A stretch of DNA of 50,946 bases from Sphingomonas sp. (lineage in GTDB: Bacteria > Pseudomonadota > Alphaproteobacteria > Sphingomonadales > Sphingomonadaceae): NCBI GenBank assembly GCA_003248865.1, contig QFPK01000022.1, positions 1-50,946 on the forward strand, in the 5' to 3' direction. Position numbers and translations under genes: made by a program. This document shows, one piece after another, positions 17,244 through 25,110 of the stretch. How positions within the stretch are numbered: the stretch's first letter is position 1; every line of letters starts with the position of its first letter. The notes below the pieces were generated by a model. That model worked only from the letters and a program-made list of their open reading frames with translations, did no database searches and had not been told where the DNA came from.

Positions 17244-18752
17244 TTATTGCAGGGCGGTGACGACGTCGCGGGCAAGGGCTGCGAAGTTGAATGCCGTGCC
17301 GGGCAGATCAAACCCGCGCCGCACCACCACCAGCTTCCGGGAGGGCACCACAATCGCATATTGCCCCCGGTTGCCGAGGAACGCGTAGCTGCCCGCCGGC
17401 AACCCCTGCGCCGGCCCCAGCAGCCAGATGGCGCGGCCATAGCCCGCGACATCGTCGCGTTGCGGCTGCGGGCCGACCGGTGTGAGGGTATCCGCCACCC
17501 AGCCTTCCGGCAGCAGGCGCTGGCCTTCCCACACGCCGTCGTTCAGGTGCAGCAGCGCGAGCCGGGCCATGTCTCGCGCCGTCATCCACACTTGCGATGA
17601 CAGGATCGGATGGCCCTGCCAGTCGCTTTCGATTGTGGTGCGCGTCATGCCTGTGGACCACAGCAGATGCGTGTAGGCGAAGGTGTGCGCGGCCTCGCCA
17701 AGATCGATTTCCAGCGCACGGGCCGCCAGCAGCGTGTCGTTGTTGGCATAGTTGAAACGCGTGGCGGGCGGCACCTCCAGCGGCGCCGCGCCTGCCGTTT
17801 CGGTCACGGTGGAGCCGCCGTAATATAGCGCGTCGGTTCGGTTTCCGGGGCCGTTGGTCCACAGGCCCGACTGCATGCGCAACAGCTGGTCCACCGTTAT
17901 GGAGGCGCGGGGGTCGCCGGGCGTGCCCCATTCCGGCACATGGGCCGGTTCCATCGGCTCCATCACGCCCATCGCCACAGCCCGACCGACCAGCGCCGAC
18001 GTCAGCGACTTCGCGACGGAAAAGGTGCGCTGCGGTGTATGCGTGCCGACACCACGCGCATAGCGCTCGGCAACGATCTTGCCGTCCAGCACCACCAGCA
18101 CGGCCGACGTTCGGGTGTCCACACCAAAGCGCGAGCCGGCGAGGGCGTCGGTCACCACAAGATCCAGCGCGCGGCGTTTCGCGCCTGGCAGGGAGGCAGT
18201 CGCCAGCCGGTCGCCGTGTGGCCAGGGGCGGGCGTCGGTCGTCTTCAGGTCAGGGCCGCCGACCAGCGAGGGCGGCATCGGAACCTGTCCGGCCTTGCCG
18301 CCAATGGGCAGTTGCACGCAGCCACGACCACCCACGAACTGCGCGACACGCGCAGGCGCACCGTCCCCCGCGCCGACTTCCACATACTTCGCCGTCCTGT
18401 CGATCCGCACGGGCAGCCCGGCGATATGCGGCGCGATGTCGGGATTGGCCCCTTCCAGGTCGTTTGCGGCTATGGTGGCTTCATCCTGCTCCGCCACGAA
18501 CAGGCCGGAGCAAAGGAAACTGGCCTTCCAGCCCGCCGCCAGCGCCAGTGTGCGGGCATCGGGTACAGCCGTCTGGGCGCCGGCCTGCGCGCTGACCGCC
18601 AGCGCGGCCAGCAGCGCTAGAACAGGCTTCCATCCGGCATGATGTCGCGGCCGGACAGGCGCTTGTGCTCGCGGATCGCGAACCGGTCCGTCATGCCCGC
18701 CACATAGTCCCCCACGATCCGCGCCCGCCATGGTTCCTCCTCTGCCTCGCAT
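17244..18752 (-). CDS. serine hydrolase, class C beta-lactamase fold
   Basis: This protein of about 500 residues has a hydrophobic segment LALLAALAVSAQAGAQ, probably a Sec signal, and a beta-lactamase-like serine hydrolase domain. The catalytic SxxK appears as FSVAKSLTS (about residue 245) and YANN provides the Tyr-x-Asn. The third motif is not the usual KTG; a NRG near the C-terminus may stand in. Such proteins are often called EstB/6-aminohexanoate hydrolase-like, but the substrate cannot be read. The start is unclear. Every ATG or GTG before the signal lies inside dgt (ATG at 18731 or the upstream start at 18752), giving an overlap of over 110 bases. The stop is two bases from the convergent ndvB stop. 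Confidence 0.75.
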   Translation of the reverse strand: MRGRGGTMAGADRGGLCGGHDGPVRDPRAQAPVRPRHHAGWKPVLALLAALAVSAQAGAQTAVPDARTLALAAGWKASFLCSGLFVAEQDEATIAANDLEGANPDIAPHIAGLPVRIDRTAKYVEVGAGDGAPARVAQFVGGRGCVQLPIGGKAGQVPMPPSLVGGPDLKTTDARPWPHGDRLATASLPGAKRRALDLVVTDALAGSRFGVDTRTSAVLVVLDGKIVAERYARGVGTHTPQRTFSVAKSLTSALVGRAVAMGVMEPMEPAHVPEWGTPGDPRASITVDQLLRMQSGLWTNGPGNRTDALYYGGSTVTETAGAAPLEVPPATRFNYANNDTLLAARALEIDLGEAAHTFAYTHLLWSTGMTRTTIESDWQGHPILSSQVWMTARDMARLALLHLNDGVWEGQRLLPEGWVADTLTPVGPQPQRDDVAGYGRAIWLLGPAQGLPAGSYAFLGNRGQYAIVVPSRKLVVVRRGFDLPGTAFNFAALARDVVTALQ

Positions 18753-19801
18753 CTGTCCCGCCAGCGTTCCGGCAGGTTGCCGGGGTTTGCGTGCCAGCTG
18801 GCGAACAACTCCTCAACCATCTCTTCGGCCGGACCCCGGATGAGCTTGACCGATTGATGGGTGTACATGGTCTGCATCAGATAGCGGCGCAGCGGCCCCA
18901 ACTCCGCCAGCATGTCGGGTGTGAAACCGGCAATGGGGCGGCCGGCCGCGCGCACCTCTTCCACCGATTGTGGTGCGATCTCCGCCAGATTGGCGCGGGT
19001 TTCCGCCAGCAGGCTGTCCACCATCGCTCCGATCAGGTCGCGCACCAGCTGTGGGATCAGCCGCGAGAGACGTGTTTCCGCAGGCCAGCGCGCCTTCACC
19101 GCGCGCCACAACGTATCGACCAGCGGCACGGCCGCGCACACCGCATCCAGTTCCAGCAACCCGGCACGGAGGCCGTCGTCCAGATCATGGGCGTTATAGG
19201 CGATGTCGTCGGCCAGCGCCGCCACCTGCGCTTCCAGCCCGGCAAAGCTGGTGAGATCGAGCGGCCACTGGGCTTCCTGCGCGGCCAGCGCCCAGCCGGG
19301 GGCGGGCACCGGGCCATTGTGTTTCGCCAGCCCTTCCAGCACTTCCCAGCTCAGGTTCAGCCCGTCGTGCGCGGGGGTGCGGCTTTCCAGCAGGGTCAGG
19401 ATGCGGATGGCATGGCCATTGTGATCGAAGCCGCCATAGGGTGCCATTGCCCGCTGCAGTGCGTCCTCGCCGCTGTGGCCGAAGGGCGGGTGGCCCAGAT
19501 CATGGCCCAGCGCCACCACCTCGGACAGATCCTCGTCGATGCCCAGCACCCGCGCGATGGTCCGCGCGATCTGCGCCACTTCCAGGCTGTGCGTCAGACG
19601 CACCCGGAAATGATCTCCATCGGGCGCCACGAACACCTGTGTCTTGTAGCGCAGGCGGCGGAAGGCTGTGGAATGGATCAGCCGATCCCGGTCACGCGCG
19701 AAGGCGGTGCGGATCGGGCTTTCGGCTTCCGGGAACAGACGACCGCGCGTGCGGGCAGGATCTGTGGCGAATGGCGCACGGGATATTGGCGCACTGGGCA
19801 T
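18617..19801 (-). CDS. dgt: dGTPase-like deoxynucleoside triphosphate triphosphohydrolase
   Basis: This HD-domain enzyme of 394 residues cleaves dNTPs to nucleoside and triphosphate, controlling nucleotide pools. Visible HD motifs are RLTHSLEVAQIAR (first His), ALGHDLGHPPFGHSGE (the HD pair and substrate pocket) and ADDIAYNAHDLDD (last metal Asp). The N-terminal signature FARDRDRLIHSTAFRRLRYKTQV is typical of alphaproteobacterial type 2 dGTPases. The ATG at 19801 has GGGA upstream; a TTG at 19837, next to the preceding stop, is an alternative. It sits downstream of the two outer-membrane protein genes, probably in one transcript, with no obvious functional link. Confidence 0.9.
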   Translation of the reverse strand: MPSAPISRAPFATDPARTRGRLFPEAESPIRTAFARDRDRLIHSTAFRRLRYKTQVFVAPDGDHFRVRLTHSLEVAQIARTIARVLGIDEDLSEVVALGHDLGHPPFGHSGEDALQRAMAPYGGFDHNGHAIRILTLLESRTPAHDGLNLSWEVLEGLAKHNGPVPAPGWALAAQEAQWPLDLTSFAGLEAQVAALADDIAYNAHDLDDGLRAGLLELDAVCAAVPLVDTLWRAVKARWPAETRLSRLIPQLVRDLIGAMVDSLLAETRANLAEIAPQSVEEVRAAGRPIAGFTPDMLAELGPLRRYLMQTMYTHQSVKLIRGPAEEMVEELFASWHANPGNLPERWRDRCEAEEEPWRARIVGDYVAGMTDRFAIREHKRLSGRDIMPDGSLF

Positions 19802-19837
19802 GGCGGTCCCGGTCGCGCCCGGCGCAAGCGAAGTCAA

Positions 19838-20686
19838 TCAGAATCCGAACTGCATCATCAGACGCGGCCCAATCACGACATTGGTGAAACACCAGTCAGC
19901 ATCATTGGAACGATAGCGTTGTGCCTCGGCGGAAAACGCCAGTTTCGCGGCTCGGCCCAATGAAAGCGCTGCGATGGCGCCCAACTGCATGCGGCTTACG
20001 CTGCGGTGGCGGCCGAAATCGGGATCATGGTCATAAAACCGCTGTTCCACATCGCCCGACAACAGGATGCTGACCGGCCCTGCGACCAGTTCCTGGCCGA
20101 CGGACAGTCCGATGACATTGCGGTCTGCGGCGCCGCCGCTGGTGGGGGATCGCGTTGCGGACAAGTCGATGAAAGTGTCGCCAATATTTCGCGAAACCCC
20201 CAAAGTGACGCCATGGCGGGTGATGTCGTGGCGCCCGAAGTCATCCAGATAGACGGCCACGACATCATAGCGCGCGTAGGGCGCGAGCTGCCGCCCGGCA
20301 TCCCCCAGCGTCAGCTGCAGCGACCCGAACCATCCGCTGCTGTCATTGTTCCGGATCGGTGCCATGTCCGACAGGAAGATGCCCCCTTCCGCCGCAACCT
20401 CCAGCCCTCCCGATTGCCAGACGCGGCCCAGCGCCACTTCAGGTGCGAGATCTGTGCCGCTGCGCGGGTTGGAGGGTGCGGATGTGGGGTTGCTCTGCCA
20501 GGTAAACGGAAGCAGCAGGCCCAGCGTCCATGGCCGGTCCGCATCATAGGCGGCCTCTTCTCCGTGCTGCGGCAGGCCGTGCGGTCGGTCCGTACGATAG
20601 TCAGAGGCCACATTCTGGGAATGGGCCGCGTTTGCCGTCAGCATCAGGGCAGTCGCCGCAGCCAACAGGCGGCACGTCATCGTCAT
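19838..20686 (-). CDS. predicted outer-membrane beta-barrel protein 2
   Basis: This 282-residue secreted protein starts with a signal peptide (LLAAATALMLTANAAHSQ) and then alternates short amphipathic strands (for example ARYDVVAVYLDD and SVGQELVAGPVSILLSG). It ends in Phe (VVIGPRLMMQFGF), the terminal aromatic signature of outer-membrane barrels. It resembles the product of the gene directly upstream in length, strand pattern and the C-terminal IVGP/VIGP motif, so the two probably arose by tandem duplication. The ATG at 20686 shares one base with the upstream stop (TGATG). I do not recognise a characterised family. Confidence 0.7.
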   Translation of the reverse strand: MTMTCRLLAAATALMLTANAAHSQNVASDYRTDRPHGLPQHGEEAAYDADRPWTLGLLLPFTWQSNPTSAPSNPRSGTDLAPEVALGRVWQSGGLEVAAEGGIFLSDMAPIRNNDSSGWFGSLQLTLGDAGRQLAPYARYDVVAVYLDDFGRHDITRHGVTLGVSRNIGDTFIDLSATRSPTSGGAADRNVIGLSVGQELVAGPVSILLSGDVEQRFYDHDPDFGRHRSVSRMQLGAIAALSLGRAAKLAFSAEAQRYRSNDADWCFTNVVIGPRLMMQFGF

Positions 20687-21591
20687 CAAAAGCCGATGCG
20701 GGCCAAGATGGTGGGGCCGACGATCAGGTTTGTGAAGCTCCGCCCAGGCAGGTTGCTCTCCGTCCGGTGCAAGTCGGCCGTCAGCTGGAAGTCCACCGCA
20801 TCAGCCAGCGGCACAACAGCGCGCAGCCGCGCCCGGGCGCGCAGCTGTTTCTCGCGCCCGCCCGGTCGCCAGTCGAAACGGCGACCCTCGATTTCGCCGC
20901 GAAGGTTCAGCACGCCCGCCCCCAGCGGGAAGTTGTGGAAGGCCGTCAGGCCCAGGCTGCTGCGCTCTGCGACGTCGATGGTGGCTTCCTGCCGCCGGAT
21001 GTAAAGGTCTGCGAAAGTCGGTCCCCAGCTGCGACGGAGGCCAGCAGAGAAGGTGTGGAACGTCACGGCATGGGATTGGAAGGTGCCGTTATAGGCGCGC
21101 CAGGGTTCCCATGCGGCATAAGGCACCAGGCCATCGCCTGGCGCCCCGCCTTCCAGTTCCACGGTGGCGAACAGGGCGCTGCTGTCGAGCCGTGCATGGG
21201 TCAGTGATGTGGGTGCGATGGCGCCGGCTTCGGTGAAGAGGCGCAGCCCCCCAACGTTCCAGCGTCGCCAAAGCGAGATGTCGGGCACAAGGGTGGAGGC
21301 TGGCCGGGGGTTCTGCTCTGCGGCATAGCGATTGGATCGCCAGTCGCCCGCAAAGCGCATCTGGAAGGTCCAGGGCGGGCGGATGCCCTTGCGGAGATCC
21401 TCATACTCGGTCTCCGGCCCGTCCTGGCCATAATCCTCACGATACTCCTCGATCAGGTCCAGATTCTGGGCCTGCGCAGGAACCACGGGCCATGCGGCCA
21501 GCAGCCCGGTGGCAACACGAAGCAGGCAAGCGTGGAGCGGACCGGGGCGAACCAGGCCAAGGCGAAACTGGCGCACCGGATCCTCCCCCAT
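20686..21591 (-). CDS. predicted outer-membrane beta-barrel protein 1
   Basis: This 301-residue protein has a signal-like segment ending PVVPAQAQ (about residues 24-43), then an acidic linker (IEEYREDYGQDGPETEYEDL). Alternating beta-strands follow, ending LIVGPTILARIGF with a terminal Phe. The C-terminal motif and spacing match the next gene (VVIGPRLMMQFGF), marking a paralogous pair. The start is the ATG at 21591; a GTG at 21597 is possible. It leads a tightly packed minus-strand group (this gene, its paralogue, dgt). Function is unknown, and the barrel call rests on pattern rather than homology. Confidence 0.68.
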   Translation of the reverse strand: MGEDPVRQFRLGLVRPGPLHACLLRVATGLLAAWPVVPAQAQNLDLIEEYREDYGQDGPETEYEDLRKGIRPPWTFQMRFAGDWRSNRYAAEQNPRPASTLVPDISLWRRWNVGGLRLFTEAGAIAPTSLTHARLDSSALFATVELEGGAPGDGLVPYAAWEPWRAYNGTFQSHAVTFHTFSAGLRRSWGPTFADLYIRRQEATIDVAERSSLGLTAFHNFPLGAGVLNLRGEIEGRRFDWRPGGREKQLRARARLRAVVPLADAVDFQLTADLHRTESNLPGRSFTNLIVGPTILARIGF

Positions 21592-21644
21592 GATCACCTT
21601 ATAGGCGCGCGCGCCCCGTCCACGTCAATGCGACATGCTGTACT

Positions 21645-22775
21645 TCAGCGCCCAAAGGCTCCGGCTGCCTTCAGGGCCTCGATCCGCCCACCGTCATAGC
21701 CCAGGCCGGCCAGCAGCTCGGCCGTGTGCGCGCCGGCGGCCGGCGCGGCCGACGGCGTCGCTGTGGGGGTGCCGGAGTAGCGCGGCGCGGGCATCGGCTG
21801 TGTCATGCCGCCGATATCGGCAAAACTGCCGCGCGCCTTGTTGTGCGGGTGTTCCGGTGCTTCCGCCATGGAGAGGACTGGTGCGAAACAGACATCTGTC
21901 GTTTCCATCAACTCGCACCAATGATCGCGCGGCTTCGACTTGAACAAGGCCGTCAGCTTGGCTTTCAGCGGGCCCCATTGGCGCTGGTCCATCTGTGCGT
22001 CGAACTCTGGGTCTGCATCCAGCCCGGTCAGCTGGCGCAGCAGGGCATAGAATTGCGGCTCGATGGAACCGATCGAGATGAACCTGCCATCTGCACATTC
22101 GAACGTGTCATAGAAATGGGCGCCGGTATCCAGCATGTTCACCCCGCGCTCATCGGCCCAGGCCCCCATACCGCGGAAACCCCAGATCATTCCCATGAGG
22201 ACAGCCGCACCTTCCGTCATGGCGCAGTCGATCACCTGCCCCTTGCCGGTGATGCGGGCGCTGAGGATGGCCGAGACCATGCCGAACGCCAGCATCATTC
22301 CACCGCCACCAAAGTCCCCGACCATATTGATCGGCGGCGTCGGCTTTTCGCCGGCACGCCCATAGGTGTGCAGCGCGCCCGCCAGCGCGATATAGTTGAT
22401 GTCGTGGCCGGCGGCCGGCGCATAGGGGCCGGTCTGTCCCCAGCCTGTCATCCGGCCATAGACCAGTTTCGGATTGTCGCCCAGCAGCACGTCCGGCCCC
22501 AGCCCCAGCCGCTCCATCACACCGGGGCGCAGTCCCTCGAAAAAGGCGTCGGCGGATTTCACCAGGTCACGCACGATGGCGATCCCCTCGGCCGATTTCA
22601 GGTCGACCACGATGGACTTGCGGTTGCGGCCCAACACCGGTTCCGGCGCCTGCCGGCCCGGGCGATCGATGCGGATCACTTCCGCACCATGATCGGCCAG
22701 CATCATGCCCGCGAACGGGCCTGGGCCGATCCCGGCCATTTCGATGATGCGAACGCCCTGAAGCGGCCCTGCCAT
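21645..22775 (-). CDS. CoA-transferase family III / alpha-methylacyl-CoA racemase
   Basis: This 376-residue protein is a family III CoA-transferase fold, closest in pattern to alpha-methylacyl-CoA racemases, which invert the methyl branch of 2-methylacyl-CoA so that beta-oxidation can proceed. Family marks include the N-terminal GVRIIEMAGIGPGPFAGMMLADHGAEVIRI, LVYGRMTGWGQTGP, and GHDINYIALAGALHTYG. The conserved catalytic Asp/Glu region GDFGGGGMMLAFG and YDTFECADGRFISIGSIEPQFY follow. Substrate choice between racemase and transferase cannot be settled from sequence. No neighbouring fatty-acid genes are present. Confidence 0.88.
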   Translation of the reverse strand: MAGPLQGVRIIEMAGIGPGPFAGMMLADHGAEVIRIDRPGRQAPEPVLGRNRKSIVVDLKSAEGIAIVRDLVKSADAFFEGLRPGVMERLGLGPDVLLGDNPKLVYGRMTGWGQTGPYAPAAGHDINYIALAGALHTYGRAGEKPTPPINMVGDFGGGGMMLAFGMVSAILSARITGKGQVIDCAMTEGAAVLMGMIWGFRGMGAWADERGVNMLDTGAHFYDTFECADGRFISIGSIEPQFYALLRQLTGLDADPEFDAQMDQRQWGPLKAKLTALFKSKPRDHWCELMETTDVCFAPVLSMAEAPEHPHNKARGSFADIGGMTQPMPAPRYSGTPTATPSAAPAAGAHTAELLAGLGYDGGRIEALKAAGAFGR

Positions 22776-22853
22776 GTCTCTACTCCCTCTGGTTGCCCAA
22801 GCTGCGTGGCGTGGCGCCAGAAGGGAATCAACCTGACGGATGGGCGGGGTGGG

Positions 22854-23306
22854 TCAGCCGCGCCCCCTGTAAGGCGGCACCCCCTGGTCCGGCAGCCACA
22901 AGCCTTCCGGCGGCGCGCCGGATTGCCAGAACACATCGATTGGAATGCCCCCGCGCGGATACCAATAGCCGCCGATGCGCAGCCATTGCGGCTTCATCTC
23001 TTCGAACAGCCGCTTGCCGATTCCCACCGTGCAAGCCTCGTGAAAGCCGGCGTGGTTGCGGAAACTGCCCAGGAACAGCTTCAGCGATTTCGATTCAACG
23101 ATGGTTTCGAGCGGCACATAATCGATCACCAGATGCGCGAAATCGGGCTGACCGGTCACAGGGCAGAGGGAAGTGAATTCGGGCGCCACGAAGCGGATCA
23201 GATACAGGGTACCTGGATGCGGGTTGGGCGGATAATCCAGCACTGCCTCGTCCGGAGAGGCGGGAAGTGCGGAAGACTGGCCCAGATGGGCGGGTTCGAA
23301 TGACAT
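22854..23306 (-). CDS. queF: NADPH-dependent 7-cyano-7-deazaguanine reductase QueF
   Basis: This 150-residue protein is the short, unimodular QueF, which reduces preQ0 to preQ1 in the synthesis of the tRNA base queuosine. It belongs to the tunnelling fold of GTP cyclohydrolase I. Visible motifs are FTSLCPVTGQPDFAH (catalytic Cys and Asp) and ESKSLKLFLGSFRNHAGFHE (NADPH and substrate contacts). The C-terminus carries GGIPIDVFW. The ATG at 23306 is preferred over an in-frame TTG at 23315. It is the last chromosomal protein gene before the tRNA and the integrated element. Confidence 0.93.
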   Translation of the reverse strand: MSFEPAHLGQSSALPASPDEAVLDYPPNPHPGTLYLIRFVAPEFTSLCPVTGQPDFAHLVIDYVPLETIVESKSLKLFLGSFRNHAGFHEACTVGIGKRLFEEMKPQWLRIGGYWYPRGGIPIDVFWQSGAPPEGLWLPDQGVPPYRGRG

Positions 23307-23406
23307 ATGCTTCAAATGGCCTGTGCGTGGCCTGATTGGAAGAGCCTCCAGGAAGAGCCTTGAAGCGCTGCGCCCTTGCTGCTAAGGCCGCGCCCCTGCT
23401 GGTTTC

Positions 23407-23482
23407 GCCGCTTTAGCTCAGCCGGTAGAGCACATCATTCGTAATGATGGGGTCAGGTGTTCGAGTCACCTAAGCGGCACCA
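23407..23482 (+). tRNA. tRNA-Thr (anticodon CGU)
   Basis: This 76-base cloverleaf has a 7-base acceptor stem (GCCGCTT with AAGCGGC), the D-loop motif AGCTCAGCCGGTAGAGC and an anticodon stem ATCAT/ATGAT around the CGT anticodon. The T-arm AGGTGTTCGAGTCACCT contains GTTCGA, and CCA is encoded. It marks the left boundary of the integrated element; sequence downstream is lower in GC and carries mobile genes. Confidence 0.95.
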
Positions 23483-23845
23483 GTTTTTTCACTGTTAAAT
23501 CAGTGATTTAAGATCAAAATTCTGTCACAATCGACATTACGGGGGCTCATTTTGGGCTACGCGTAATGTCAGCGTAATGCCTTGCACGCGTGTGAATGGC
23601 GGCAATGTCGTATGGAGAGACCGTCAGTCGGACCTCCCGCTTTGCAAATTCATCGTTGGCTCGCTCTCTTTGAGGCAGTTGTGTCCCGCCTTGCGCGCGC
23701 CTCTGACGCAGCCTTGCGAATGCCGTGCCAGCAAATCGTAGTTAATTTGCAAAATCGGCAGTCATTCTGCCGATTGTCGCTTGCGCCAATTCGCTGCAGT
23801 TCCCAACGTAAGGTTGGGTCGGCCATGGCGGTCAGGTGTCGTGTT
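23483..23845. other. element left-end region with repeat arms, no clear gene
   Basis: These 360 bases between tRNA-Thr and the LysR gene hold no convincing gene. An AT-rich stretch follows the tRNA with a hairpin (arms TCACTG and CAGTGA). A perfect 9-base inverted repeat comes next, GACATTACG (23533-23541) and CGTAATGTC (23562-23570), with a further direct copy CGTAATG at 23573. Short direct and inverted repeats beside a tRNA 3' end are what integrase arm-type sites look like. An integrase gene, normally expected here, is absent. Confidence 0.45.
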
Positions 23846-24760
23846 ATGACAGTAAAGTTGCGTCAGATTGAAGTTGTGATCGCCGCTTCCGAGCATGGGA
23901 GCATGCGAAAGGCGGCCTTAGCGCTCCATGTCCAGGAATCTGCCATCAGCCGCCATGTCCATGATTTGGAAAATTCGCTCGGAACTCCATTATTTACGCG
24001 AAGCGCGTCCGGAGTCCGTCTAACCGCAGCCGGTCGAGACTTCATTGAACAGGCGCGCAAGATTTTGGCGCAGCTTGGTGTGGTCAAAGATGTAATAAGA
24101 CGACGCAGCGATGCTGAAATGGGCGAACTTCGAATCGGAATATTTTCTTCACTGGCTTCGGGATTTCTCACCAAGCTGATCAGCGCATTTCGAACGCAAC
24201 ATGCGGGGGTTCGGCTCACCTTTATCGAGTGCAATCCATCCGAGCACATCGCAGCCGTTCGCAAACACAACACAGACATAGCATTTATCACTGGGACTAC
24301 CATTTGGGCTGGATGCCAGAGTGAACGGCTATGGACGGAACGGGTGTTTTCAGTCCTCCCTGCCAATCACCTCCTGGCGAGCCGGTCGTCCATTGGCATA
24401 AACGAACTTGCCGGCGATCGATTCATTGTCAGTGAATCGCCACCCGGCGAAGAAATCCACGACTATCTGATTAAGCGTCTGGCGGATTTAGGCTTCCACC
24501 CGGACATAAAACGACAGAGCGTCGGGAGAGATAATCTCCTGCATTTGGTGGCGCTTGGAGTTGGCGTAACCTTGACAAGCGAAGCGACGGTTGCAGCTGC
24601 ATTACCAGATATCGCTTATGTCCCCATTGTCGATGAAGCCCTCCCGTTCAGTGCAGTTTGGTCGGAAAGCAATGGAAATCCCGCGTTGGGTCGGCTGCTG
24701 GAATTGGCCCGGTCCATTTCGATCCCCGCCATGCAATCGAATGAGAGCGGCGAACTGTAG
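23846..24760 (+). CDS. LysR-family transcriptional regulator
   Basis: This 304-residue LysR-type regulator has an N-terminal winged helix-turn-helix (LRQIEVVIAASEHGSMRKAALALHVQESAISRHVHDLENSLG, residues 4-46) and RLTAAGRDFIEQARKIL. The periplasmic-binding-like effector domain starts with GELRIGIFSSLASGFL. The ATG at 23846 matches the normal LysR N-terminus; an ATG at 23825 is in frame. Base composition is clearly lower in GC than the chromosome to the left, consistent with transfer. No divergent target gene adjoins it, so its effector and targets are unknown. Confidence 0.85.
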   Translation: MTVKLRQIEVVIAASEHGSMRKAALALHVQESAISRHVHDLENSLGTPLFTRSASGVRLTAAGRDFIEQARKILAQLGVVKDVIRRRSDAEMGELRIGIFSSLASGFLTKLISAFRTQHAGVRLTFIECNPSEHIAAVRKHNTDIAFITGTTIWAGCQSERLWTERVFSVLPANHLLASRSSIGINELAGDRFIVSESPPGEEIHDYLIKRLADLGFHPDIKRQSVGRDNLLHLVALGVGVTLTSEATVAAALPDIAYVPIVDEALPFSAVWSESNGNPALGRLLELARSISIPAMQSNESGEL

Positions 24761-24858
24761 GAATCAACATATGCAAAGCAACTGTAGTTGCTCGGGATAA
24801 TCGTAAATCATTATAAATACATCGTTTTATTTAGCGATAGCTACAGGACTTTACCAGT

Positions 24859-25110
24859 TCAAGCTATGCCTCCCACAAACCCACTGGTCTGCTGTGGTCG
24901 CGGCAGTGCCATGCGCATAAGCCCGTGACATCCTCTGGCGCGGCAGCGGGAACGGCTTTCCACCTGGCAGAGATAGAGCTGCCGGTGCAGTTGGTCCGCC
25001 TGAAGCTTGGCAATTTCGATGTAGCGAAGGTGCCCACAGCGACGGCAGGTCATTTCCAACCGATCGCCGGGATCGAGGTCCAGCACCTGGAGCGTGTCAG
25101 CCCAGCTCAT
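24859..25110 (-). CDS. small zinc-ribbon-like protein linked to the Y-family polymerase
   Basis: This 83-residue protein has a cysteine pair in MTCRRCGH and a second set in YLCQVESRSRCRARGCHG, a probable zinc ribbon. The start at 25110 overlaps the polymerase stop by four bases and has GAGGA upstream, so the two are translationally coupled. I recall similar small proteins beside polymerases of this type in sphingomonads, but know of no described function. Its position suggests an accessory role in the damage response. The 98 bases between its stop and the LysR stop contain only a short palindrome. Confidence 0.75.
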   Translation of the reverse strand: MSWADTLQVLDLDPGDRLEMTCRRCGHLRYIEIAKLQADQLHRQLYLCQVESRSRCRARGCHGLMRMALPRPQQTSGFVGGIA

